A stretch of 64,000 nt of DNA from Acetobacter farinalis (GTDB lineage: Bacteria > Pseudomonadota > Alphaproteobacteria > Acetobacterales > Acetobacteraceae): positions 1-64,000 of the forward strand of contig NZ_WOTF01000007.1 in the NCBI RefSeq assembly GCF_011516935.1, given 5' to 3'. Below the pieces are notes generated by a model. The model saw nothing but the letters and a program-made list of their open reading frames with translations, did no database searches and was not told the origin of the DNA. Shown here piece by piece: positions 8,051 to 15,703 of this stretch. The position numbers and the translations under genes are program-made. The number at the start of each line of letters is the position of its first letter. Position 1 is the stretch's first letter.

Positions 8051-10216
8051 TCAGGTCCGGTTCATGGTCGAATGGGTCTTGGTTCTCTTCATATCCTGTC
8101 GGGGCAATCCCGCCAAGCGTCTGCTTGCGCTCTCGGCGGGCCGGGGGCGCAGGGGGGCGTGGTCCTGAAGCAGGAAGCCGCCTTTTTTCAGGGCTTCCAG
8201 AACGAGTTTTACCATATGCGGTGGCAGATACGCGTAATGGGCTTCAATCCGTGCGGCGGTCAGGTCCGGTTGCAGCAGGCAGAGGCGCTCGGCATATTCC
8301 TCAGCCAGATCATGCTGGTCGAGAGCAGAGGCCGCAGCCAGGGCCGGCAGCAGGATGGCGGTGCGATTCGGGTTGGTAATCAGAATGTTCCGGGCTTTTT
8401 CCAGTGCCAGCGTGTGCTGTCCGGCCAGAAAACAGGACAGGACCAGATTGGGGTCCGCGGCTGTCGTCATGGGCATGAACGGCAGCATGTTGAAAAAGTC
8501 CGTGTAGATGCGCGCGGCTGTTGTGGCATCGCCACCGGTCAGGGCGTGCAGCCCTTCCAGCAGAATAAACTGGCTGTCCCGCGGGTCCGGGGTTTCGGCT
8601 TCCATCTGCTGGAGCAGGGCAAGGGCTTCCTCCCGCCGCTGCATGTACAGCAGGCTGACGGCCAGAAGGAAGCGTGCGCTCATGCTGGTGGGGACGAGCG
8701 CGAGGTTCCGGCGCATCAGGTCAACAATAGGGACCATCAGGCTCGCCAGCGGGGTATCCCACTGCTCAAAGGCCTGAAGCAGCAGGTACTGGCCATGCAC
8801 AAACAGGATGAACGCTTCCTCCGGGGCGCGTTTTTCCGCCTGATGCAGGAGTTCATCAATGGAATGCGCGATGGCCGGGTCATTCCGCAGGCTGAGGTTG
8901 AAGGCCCGCAGTGCCATGCCGATAGGAGCCAGTTCGGCCAGCGGCTTGCTGCCGAGCCTGCGGGATTCCGTCATCAGCAGGGTCCAGACCAGCACGGAAG
9001 AAATGCGGTTGGACAGGCGGATCAGCATATCCTGCGTGAAGGCCAGCCTGTAGCCCCAGACAATGGCCCCGTTCAGGCGGGTGTCAAAGGCTTGCAGGGT
9101 CAGGTGCGGTTTGCCGTCCTGCTGGGATGTCAGCGTGACGCTGAGGATAAAATCCGTATCCTTCTGCCGGAAAATTTCCAGATCTTCCGGTGTGGCGGAC
9201 GGGAAGCGCTGCGGCAGCATGATGACATCAAGAATCTCGTGCCGCGCCATGGACAGGCACAGTTCATCCCGAAATTCTTCCGCAAGGCTGATCACGGCCT
9301 GATCTGTCACGTTGTCCGGGCAGGAGAGGAACACCAGGGTGCTGATATGTTTGCTGCCGTGCAGCGCCGCGCGCGCCGGGGGGGCGTGCTCGGGTTCCGC
9401 CGGGCTGGTGGTCTCTGCCCAACGGGGCAGCGCGCGGTCTTCCTGCCGGGAGACGAGGCGTGTGCCCTTGTAATGTGTGCTGCGGATTTCAGAAATCAGC
9501 CGCATGGTCTCTTCCCCCGGAGGGGCGCCAACGGTTTCCTGAAAGGCGCGGATGCAGGTTTCAGCGCTCAGCAGCGCCGCACCCTGCTCACCACACAGCG
9601 TTTCGGAGAAAATGCGTGCACGCCATGCGCCTTCATGCAGCGGCTCCATGCGCAGCAGGCGGCGGGCGGCTTCTCGTGCTGTCGTTGGTTCCGGCGTTGT
9701 GGCCAGCAGGGCCTCAAGCTGGTGCAGGATATGCTGGCGCAGGCGGGTGCGCTGCTCGGCCAGCCATACGCTGAAGGCCGGGTCCACGGCTGTCAGGTTT
9801 TCCAGCAGGGCCGCCGGGGCTTCGGGCAGATTCAGCACATTGCCGGGGGTGCTTGTCATGAAGCGTTCGGCATCCACACTGGTCAGCCCCGGCAGCAGCG
9901 CCAGAGACTGGCGCTGCACGTCCAGCACAGGCACGCCCAGCGGGCTGAGTGTTTCCTGCAGGCGGTGGATTTCCTGCCGGAGGGAGGCGCGGGCCTGCTC
10001 GGAAGATCTCTGGCTCCACAGCAGTTCCGCAAGCCGTGTCCGGGCGACGGGCCTCCGGTCAGACAGCGCGAGAATAGCCAGCAGTCCTTTGGTTTTCGTG
10101 CCGTTTGGGAGCAGCGAATCATCAGCAAGAGAGGTTACATCCATGTGGCCCAGAAGGCGCACGCGCAGGATGGCAGTTTCAGTCTTGTGAAACCCAGGTC
10201 TGTTTACAGTGGGCAT
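8051..10216 (-). CDS. SARP/BTAD-type transcriptional regulator
   Basis: A 721-residue protein. Residues about 15-95 form an OmpR-like winged helix preceded by the RVRLLGHMDV strand, with the GTKTKGLLAILALSDRRPVARTRLAELLW segment typical of SARP regulators. About 100-250 form a bacterial transcriptional activation (BTAD, TPR-like) domain. About 290-460 resemble the periplasmic/TolB-like region of adenylate-cyclase-type fusions (LVFLSCPD...), and about 470-700 form helical TPR-like repeats. It is expected to be a cytoplasmic DNA-binding activator of unknown targets. Such large regulators are best known from actinobacteria but also occur in alphaproteobacteria. It lies alone between the DUF3576 and SLT genes. 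The start at 10216 follows an AT-rich leader. Confidence 0.75.
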   Translation of the reverse strand: MPTVNRPGFHKTETAILRVRLLGHMDVTSLADDSLLPNGTKTKGLLAILALSDRRPVARTRLAELLWSQRSSEQARASLRQEIHRLQETLSPLGVPVLDVQRQSLALLPGLTSVDAERFMTSTPGNVLNLPEAPAALLENLTAVDPAFSVWLAEQRTRLRQHILHQLEALLATTPEPTTAREAARRLLRMEPLHEGAWRARIFSETLCGEQGAALLSAETCIRAFQETVGAPPGEETMRLISEIRSTHYKGTRLVSRQEDRALPRWAETTSPAEPEHAPPARAALHGSKHISTLVFLSCPDNVTDQAVISLAEEFRDELCLSMARHEILDVIMLPQRFPSATPEDLEIFRQKDTDFILSVTLTSQQDGKPHLTLQAFDTRLNGAIVWGYRLAFTQDMLIRLSNRISSVLVWTLLMTESRRLGSKPLAELAPIGMALRAFNLSLRNDPAIAHSIDELLHQAEKRAPEEAFILFVHGQYLLLQAFEQWDTPLASLMVPIVDLMRRNLALVPTSMSARFLLAVSLLYMQRREEALALLQQMEAETPDPRDSQFILLEGLHALTGGDATTAARIYTDFFNMLPFMPMTTAADPNLVLSCFLAGQHTLALEKARNILITNPNRTAILLPALAAASALDQHDLAEEYAERLCLLQPDLTAARIEAHYAYLPPHMVKLVLEALKKGGFLLQDHAPLRPRPAESASRRLAGLPRQDMKRTKTHSTMNRT

Positions 10217-10355
10217 GAGTCACGGTGTCCGTTATTTATAAACGCGTTATGCAAGAGTTATCCGTGGTAATGTCGGCCGATTGTGGCCGCGTTAAGGTAT
10301 GCTTTACAGGAAATATAGTCCTATAAGAAAAACCTTAACAAGGAATAGAAAAAAA

Positions 10356-11474
10356 TTACTGATCAACAACCAGTATACAGGCCAGGCCTTGCTGGCGGAG
10401 CTGTGAGCAGATTGGCCCTGTCTGCGTGACGGAAAGGCCAGCCAGCCGTGTGCGCCAGACCTGGCGGCCATCGGCGGCGGAGATCAGTTCAATGCGGTTG
10501 ACGGCACTGGCCAGACTGTCGGAGGACTGTCTGGCAAGGGCTGCGGCCTGCATGGCGCGTTCCTGTGTGGAGAATGCGCCAATCTGGATCATGGCGTTCC
10601 CGCCTGTGTCCTGCTGCCAGAGTGTGGCGGCGGCAGGCGCCTGATAAGGTGTCTGCTCAGCGGCGGTTGCCACGGCTGGCGCTGTCAGGTCCGGGTCTGT
10701 CCCGGCTGCGGAGGAAACGGCGATGCCTTCTTCATCCACCCCGGAAGGGGCGGGCAGGGCAGGAGAGTCGGGCGCGCTCCCTGATACATTTTCAGGCACC
10801 TGCGGGGCGGCAGGAAGGGCGGGGGCCGGGCTGTACGCCATTTCGGTGGTGCGCAGGGTGGCCGGAACAGGGTCATTCAGATGCGGGCGGACAGACGCCA
10901 GATAGGTCCGCGCATAGGAAGGCAGGGAGGCCTTCCCTCTGCGGTGGTTTTCCGCGCATTGTGGCCCGCAGCTATAGGCCACCAGAAAATTGGGGGAGCC
11001 GAAGCGCTCATACAGTTCCCGGATATAGGCGCTGCCCGCCATGATGTTGTCATGCGGGTTATAGGGGTTTGAGCCCAGATGGTAGCGCCTTGCCAGTTCC
11101 CGGTAGGTATCAGGTTTAATCTGCATCAGCCCCACCGCCCCATGAATGGAGCGGGTCAGCCGGCCATGCATATATTGGTGCCCGCCCGATTCCTGCTGCA
11201 TCACCGCCCGTATCCATGCCTGAGGGATGGCAAAGCGTGTCGAGGCTTCCTGAATATAGGGGCTCCATTGGTTGACGGCGGCACCGGGTGGCGCGGAGGG
11301 CTGGCGGGCTGGCCCCGCGCAGGCGGCAAGCGTTGCCAGACCGCCCAGACACAGCGCGGGAAGCGCTCGCTTTTTCTGCCGGGAGGACCTGCGGTGCTGA
11401 GAAATCGGAACCATGGCGGCATGGTGCCCCTGCTGAAAGCCGGATGCAATCATAACATGAGCAGATCGGGGCAT
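10356..11474 (-). CDS. SLT-domain lytic transglycosylase lipoprotein with SPOR domain
   Basis: A lipoprotein with basic N-region, hydrophobic core and lipobox LAAC. The first domain is a soluble lytic transglycosylase fold with catalytic Glu in MQQESGGH, followed by GAVGLMQIKPDTY and NIMAGSAYIRELYERFG; it cleaves peptidoglycan glycan strands. A Pro/Ala-rich linker leads to a C-terminal SPOR domain (MIQIGAFSTQERAMQAAALA) that binds denuded glycan at division sites. The frame is open to 11570, but that start would overlap the next gene. The ATG at 11474 has an AGGT ribosome site; an ATG at 11414 immediately precedes the signal peptide and is also possible. Confidence 0.85.
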   Translation of the reverse strand: MPRSAHVMIASGFQQGHHAAMVPISQHRRSSRQKKRALPALCLGGLATLAACAGPARQPSAPPGAAVNQWSPYIQEASTRFAIPQAWIRAVMQQESGGHQYMHGRLTRSIHGAVGLMQIKPDTYRELARRYHLGSNPYNPHDNIMAGSAYIRELYERFGSPNFLVAYSCGPQCAENHRRGKASLPSYARTYLASVRPHLNDPVPATLRTTEMAYSPAPALPAAPQVPENVSGSAPDSPALPAPSGVDEEGIAVSSAAGTDPDLTAPAVATAAEQTPYQAPAAATLWQQDTGGNAMIQIGAFSTQERAMQAAALARQSSDSLASAVNRIELISAADGRQVWRTRLAGLSVTQTGPICSQLRQQGLACILVVDQ

Positions 11475-11508
11475 TGTGACCTGAAAACAGGGCGGCCGGC
11501 AGCAGTAA

Positions 11509-11757
11509 TCAGCGTGACCTGTGGCCGTTTTTTCTCTCGCTGTTCTGGTGGATATTGTGGGCAATCTCACGCATCAGGTCCGGGTTGGTGCGCCTGATCT
11601 GCCCCGCCCGCAAAATGCTGGCAGCGGTATTGCTGGGCGTGGTTTCCCATTTTTCCAGAAATTTCAGATCGGAAAGGCTCTCCCGCCCATGGCGGCGCAG
11701 GGCACGGCGGGCGGCGGTGGTGCGTATTGTCAGAGCAAGTTCCGTCTTCATGAGCAT
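11509..11757 (-). CDS. small hypothetical basic protein
   Basis: An 82-residue, Arg-rich soluble protein (17 or so Arg/Lys) with no signal peptide or membrane segment. The central part (LSDLKFLEKWETTPSNTAASILRAGQIRRTNPDLMREIAHNIHQ) looks helical and could be a small nucleic-acid-binding protein, but I recognise no family. A second in-frame ATG two codons downstream may be the real start. It sits just upstream of the SLT-SPOR gene in the same direction. Codon use is like that of the neighbours, which supports it being a real gene. Confidence 0.45.
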   Translation of the reverse strand: MLMKTELALTIRTTAARRALRRHGRESLSDLKFLEKWETTPSNTAASILRAGQIRRTNPDLMREIAHNIHQNSERKNGHRSR

Positions 11758-12067
11758 AGTCTGGGTCCTGTGAGCTGTCTTGTCGTGCTGCAGGCTGCGT
11801 CTGGCAACCGCTTCCCCGGGCGTTCGGGCACGGCCTCCTTACAAAAGGATGGTGCGCCGAAGAGGTCCTGATGGACCGGTGTGCGGAGGCACGAGAGGAC
11901 GTATAATGTCCGTAAGACATGGAAGATTAGGGGTCTTGGTTGTCACTTTACTGTTATTGCGAGGGCTTTAACGCCCAACAATGTGTCATTTTAAAGAAAG
12001 CACTTAAAAAAATGATGAAGATTGAAGAGGAGTGTGAAGCCTTTTCCTGCTCTTCTTCGCGCGAGAC
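11758..12067. other. intergenic region with a possible hydrophobic micropeptide frame
   Basis: About 310 bases. On the plus strand, 11906-11971 encodes a 21-residue Leu/Val-rich peptide (MSVRHGRLGVLVVTLLLLRGL) preceded by GAGAGG at a usable distance from the ATG. A TATAAT hexamer (11902-11907) overlaps that start, but I see no matching -35. The right part (11,970-12,040) is AT-rich and precedes the 3' end of the dciA gene. No terminator or RNA family is recognised. Confidence 0.3.
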
Positions 12068-12571
12068 TTAAGCTCCCGTCTTTTTCTGCTCGATATGTGC
12101 CCCGAGAGATTCGAGAGCAGCCCGCAGGGGGCCATCTTCCATGTCCGGCAGATGGCACGGGCGCGTGGTGGGTTTCGGGGTGCGGCGTGCCGCCATGCGT
12201 TGCCCGGCGGCGGGGTCCTGCACAAACCGCAGGCGCGCGACCAGAGCCTGCCCGCACCATGTATTGATGCGGGAAATCAGGGCCTCTGAGAGATGTTGCA
12301 GCTCCATGGCCACAGGCCCCGCACAGGCAATGGTCAGGGTGCCGGTGGAGAGCTTGCGCGGAGTGGTGACAGCCGCATGGGCCGGCCCGACGATATCCGC
12401 CCAGTCCGTAAAAAGCTGCACACCGGCCGGAGAGCGTTTCTTGAAAGCGGGGGCTGTCACATTCGGCAGCAGGGCGGCCAGACTGCGGGCTGTCATGGCG
12501 CGGCGGGGTGGAGCCGGTGGCGCTTCAGCCTTGCGCCCGGTTGTCTTGCCGGAGGGACTCTCCTTCGTCAT
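12068..12571 (-). CDS. DciA-family protein (DUF721)
   Basis: A 167-residue DUF721 protein, starting at MTKESPSGKT. DciA-type proteins load or retain the replicative helicase DnaB in bacteria that lack DnaC; that role is family knowledge, and the alphaproteobacterial members are assigned only by similarity. The conserved part is LFTDWADIVGPAHAAVTTPRKL and the LSEALISRINTWCG stretch; the C-terminal tail is basic. An upstream in-frame start at 12703 exists but would run through the divergent mutY start region. The dciA and mutY starts are 10 bases apart and face away from each other. Confidence 0.8.
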   Translation of the reverse strand: MTKESPSGKTTGRKAEAPPAPPRRAMTARSLAALLPNVTAPAFKKRSPAGVQLFTDWADIVGPAHAAVTTPRKLSTGTLTIACAGPVAMELQHLSEALISRINTWCGQALVARLRFVQDPAAGQRMAARRTPKPTTRPCHLPDMEDGPLRAALESLGAHIEQKKTGA

Positions 12572-12581
12572 AACACTCTCC

Positions 12582-13640
12582 GTGAAAAAACCATCCGCCC
12601 GCCTCCTGCTTGACTGGTATGACAGACATCGCCGCTCCCTGCCATGGCGGGCCGAGGCGGAGGGGTGTGCTGAGCCATACCCTGTCTGGCTGAGTGAAAT
12701 CATGCTTCAGCAGACAACGGTGAAGGCGGTTGGCCCCTATTACCACCGTTTTCTGGAAAAGTTTCCTACCGTGCAGGCGCTGGCGGCGGCGGAGCGGGAT
12801 GATGTGCTCTCCGCATGGGCCGGGCTGGGCTATTATTCCCGGGCGCGTAACCTGCATGCCTGCGCGCAGCAGGTGGTGGCGCTGGGGGGCTTCCCGCAGG
12901 ATGTTGCGGGCCTGCGCGCCCTGCCGGGCGTGGGCGCCTATACGGCGGCGGCCATTGCGGCCATTGCGTTTGGCGTGCCCGTTGTGCCGGTGGATGGCAA
13001 TGTGGAGCGTATTACCGCCCGCCTCTTTGCGGTGGAAGAGCCTCTGCCCGCCTCCCGCAAGACACTGGCCAGACTGGCCGAAGGGTTGAATGACAGCCCG
13101 GAAGCGCAGGCGCGCCCGTCTGACTTTGCGCAGGCACTGTTTGATCTGGGGGCTTCCCTGTGTTCCCCGCGTGCCCCGGCCTGCGGCCTGTGCCCGTGGC
13201 GGGAGAGCTGTGCGGCACACAAGGCCGGTATTGCGGCCACTCTTCCGCGCAAGGCCCCTAAAGTGGCGCGGCCTGTGCGATACGGCGCGCATTTTCTGGC
13301 GCTGGATGCGGCCGAGCAGATACTGCTGCGCAAGCGGCCCGAAACCGGCCTGCTGGCCGCCATGACGGAACTGCCCGGCACGGACTGGCGTGCGGACCCG
13401 TGGCCGGAAGCCGAGGCTTTGTCACAGGCCCCGCTCACAGCGGACTGGCAGGCCTGCGGTGTGGTCCGGCATGTCTTTACGCATTTTACACTTGAGGTGA
13501 CGGTGTATGCCGCACGGGTGCGGCACTTTTCCAATCAGGCTGCGCAGGCGGGGTTTCTGGCCCCGGCCAGCGGGGTTGGGGGGCTTGCGTTGCCCTCTGT
13601 CATGCTCAAGTGCATAAGGCTTGGACTCAAGGCGCTGTAA
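12582..13640 (+). CDS. mutY: A/G-specific adenine glycosylase
   Basis: A 352-residue MutY that removes adenine mispaired with 8-oxoguanine. Catalytic Glu lies in SEIMLQQTTV and catalytic Asp in VPVDGNVERI, after the helix-hairpin-helix LPGVGAYTAAAIAA. The [4Fe-4S] ligands follow the C-x6-C-x2-C-x5-C pattern (CSPRAPACGLCPWRESC). The C-terminal Nudix-like 8-oxoG recognition domain is present. The start used here is GTG at 12582 (VKKPSARLLLDWY), directly before conserved sequence; no strong ribosome site is visible and the frame extends much further upstream through the divergent dciA gene. hemH follows after 8 bases. Confidence 0.92.
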   Translation: MKKPSARLLLDWYDRHRRSLPWRAEAEGCAEPYPVWLSEIMLQQTTVKAVGPYYHRFLEKFPTVQALAAAERDDVLSAWAGLGYYSRARNLHACAQQVVALGGFPQDVAGLRALPGVGAYTAAAIAAIAFGVPVVPVDGNVERITARLFAVEEPLPASRKTLARLAEGLNDSPEAQARPSDFAQALFDLGASLCSPRAPACGLCPWRESCAAHKAGIAATLPRKAPKVARPVRYGAHFLALDAAEQILLRKRPETGLLAAMTELPGTDWRADPWPEAEALSQAPLTADWQACGVVRHVFTHFTLEVTVYAARVRHFSNQAAQAGFLAPASGVGGLALPSVMLKCIRLGLKAL

Positions 13641-13648
13641 GAGGTCTC

Positions 13649-14686
13649 ATGGTCTTCCACCACATTCCCCCCCGCAAGCATCCGACTGGTAAAGCGCGGT
13701 ATGAAGGCCGCCCCGGGATCCTGCTGCTTAATCTGGGCACGCCGGAGGATACCGGGTATCGGGCCGTGCGCCGCTATCTTTCCGAATTCCTGTCCGACCG
13801 GAGGGTGATTGAAGGCTCTCCGCTGCTCTGGCAGCCCATCCTTCAGGGGGTGGTGCTGACAGTCCGCCCCGGCAAGAGTGGCAAGGCGTACGCGCGCATC
13901 TGGGACAAGTCGAACAATGAAAGCCCCTTGCGCGGCTATACGCGCCGGCAGGCCGACGGGCTGAGGGCACGGTTTGAAGCGGATGATGTCCCGGTTGTCT
14001 GGGGCATGCGCTACGGGACGCCCTCTGTGGCATCAGGCGTGCGGGAACTGCTGGAGCTGGGGTGTGACCGTATTCTGGCCATGCCGCTTTACCCGCAATA
14101 CAGCGCCACCACCACGGCTACGGCCAATGACCAGCTTTTCCGTGCGCTGATGAAACTGCGCAACCAGCCCGCCGTCCGCACGCTTCCGCCTTTCCCGGAC
14201 AATGCCAGCTATATCGCGGCGCTGGCCGGTTCCGTGCGCAAGGCTCTGGCCACTTTGGACACACCGCCACAGATGCTGGTGGCCTCGTTCCACGGGCTGC
14301 CGAAAGACTATGTGGACAAAGGCGATTCCTACCTCGCGGAGTGCCAGCGGACCGTCAAGGCCCTGCGCGAGGCACTGGGGATGGATGAGCAGACCCTGCC
14401 GCTCACGTTCCAATCGCGCTTTGGCCCAACCAAATGGCTGGAACCGTATACGGCTCCGTTTATTGCTGCCCTGCCAGCGCGGGGCGTGAAGCGCATTGCT
14501 GTCATCACGCCGGGCTTCATCACGGACTGCATTGAAACGCTGGATGAAATTGGCAACGAAGTCTGTGAAGATTTCATCAAGGCGGGAGGGGAGGAATTTA
14601 CCCTCATCCCCTGCCTGAATGACAGTGCGGAAGCCGTGACGGTGCTGGAGCAACTCGCCCGGAATGAACTGGCGGGCTGGCTGTAA
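13649..14686 (+). CDS. hemH: ferrochelatase
   Basis: A 345-residue ferrochelatase that inserts Fe2+ into protoporphyrin IX, the last step of heme synthesis, at the cytoplasmic face of the membrane. Signature parts are ILLLNLGTPED near the start, the metal-binding His in ASFHGLPKDYVDKGD and the Glu motif TPGFITDCIETLDEI. The ATG at 13649 is chosen because AGAGG stands five bases ahead; an earlier in-frame ATG at 13610 would overlap mutY. It is probably cotranscribed with mutY. Heme supply fits the membrane respiratory dehydrogenases of acetic acid bacteria. Confidence 0.95.
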   Translation: MVFHHIPPRKHPTGKARYEGRPGILLLNLGTPEDTGYRAVRRYLSEFLSDRRVIEGSPLLWQPILQGVVLTVRPGKSGKAYARIWDKSNNESPLRGYTRRQADGLRARFEADDVPVVWGMRYGTPSVASGVRELLELGCDRILAMPLYPQYSATTTATANDQLFRALMKLRNQPAVRTLPPFPDNASYIAALAGSVRKALATLDTPPQMLVASFHGLPKDYVDKGDSYLAECQRTVKALREALGMDEQTLPLTFQSRFGPTKWLEPYTAPFIAALPARGVKRIAVITPGFITDCIETLDEIGNEVCEDFIKAGGEEFTLIPCLNDSAEAVTVLEQLARNELAGWL

Positions 14687-14695
14687 GCGGCGGCG

Positions 14696-15547
14696 TCACG
14701 CCGTCCGGCGTGGCGGCTTGAGGGTGGGGCGGTCTGTCTTCGCCGGGTAGAGGCACGGCTCGCTGGCGGCACAGCGCCAGCATTCCGGCTTGCGCGCCTT
14801 GCACACGTAGCGGCCCTGCAGGATCAGCCAGTGGTGGGAGTCGCGGATCATGTCTGCGGGAATGCGCCGCTCCAGAGCGGCTTCCACCGCTTCCACCGTT
14901 TTGCCGCGCCCAAGGCCCGTGCGGTTGGCCAGCCGGAACACATGCGTATCCACCGGCACGGTCGGCTGGTGAAACGCCACATTCAGCACCACATTGGCCG
15001 TCTTGCGGCCCACACCGGCCAGAGCTTCCAGCGCCTCGCGCGTGCCGGGCACCTCGCCGTTATGGTGCTCCAGCATCTGGCGGGAGAGTTCCACCACGTT
15101 TTTCGCCTTGTTGCGCCACAGGCCGATGGTGCGGATCAACGCCGCCACGCCCTCTTCCCCCAGCGCCACCATGGCCGCGGGGGTGGGGGCGGCGGCAAAC
15201 AGGGCGGGGGTGACACGGTTGACGGAGGCGTCCGTCGCCTGCGCGGAGAGCACCACGGCAATCAGCAGAGTGAAGGGCGAGCTGTAGTGCAGCTCGGTTT
15301 CCGCATCCGGCCAGGCCCGCGCTAAGTCGCTCAGAAACTGGAGAATTTCGGGCGGTGTCATGTCCCGCGGGGCGATGGCCTTGCTGTCTGCTGTGGTGGC
15401 AGCCTCGGTGGGTGCCTTGCGAGGGGCCTTGCGGGGGGGCTCAGGGGGCGCTTCCGGGTGCACCGGTTTTGCGGTGCGGCGTTTGGGGGCGGGGGGTTTT
15501 GCGGGTTTTGCCGCTGCTCTGGCAGGGGCGCGAGTCTGTCTGGCCAT
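14696..15547 (-). CDS. nth: endonuclease III
   Basis: A 283-residue bifunctional DNA glycosylase/AP lyase that excises oxidized pyrimidines. The helix-hairpin-helix LAGVGRKTANVVLN contains the catalytic Lys, VPVDTHVFRL contains the catalytic Asp, and the iron-sulfur ligands are C-x6-C-x2-C-x5-C (CKARKPECWRCAASEPC). The protein is about 60-70 residues longer than the family norm owing to an N-terminal Ala/Pro/Lys/Arg-rich tail, probably disordered. It converges with hemH, with only 9 bases between the stops, and diverges from the ABC exporter gene. Confidence 0.94.
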   Translation of the reverse strand: MARQTRAPARAAAKPAKPPAPKRRTAKPVHPEAPPEPPRKAPRKAPTEAATTADSKAIAPRDMTPPEILQFLSDLARAWPDAETELHYSSPFTLLIAVVLSAQATDASVNRVTPALFAAAPTPAAMVALGEEGVAALIRTIGLWRNKAKNVVELSRQMLEHHNGEVPGTREALEALAGVGRKTANVVLNVAFHQPTVPVDTHVFRLANRTGLGRGKTVEAVEAALERRIPADMIRDSHHWLILQGRYVCKARKPECWRCAASEPCLYPAKTDRPTLKPPRRTA

Positions 15548-15703
15548 AGGAAATTTCTACCGTGCGGGGCGTGCCTGCGTCTATCTCCGGGCGGCAGGAA
15601 AGGAGGCGGGTTATTTGCCAAATACCGGGGTGCGCGATACAGATGGACGAGTAGCCCTCAGCCGGGGCTGGCCAAATCCCTTCCTTATTTTCGGATTTTT
15701 CTG

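Noticed and set aside
6908-10270. A 1,120-codon open frame on the plus strand
   Set aside because: It runs antisense through leuS, the DUF3576 gene and the SARP gene. Its product is low-complexity Gly/Gln/Arg/His-rich sequence with no domain; it is a high-GC shadow frame.
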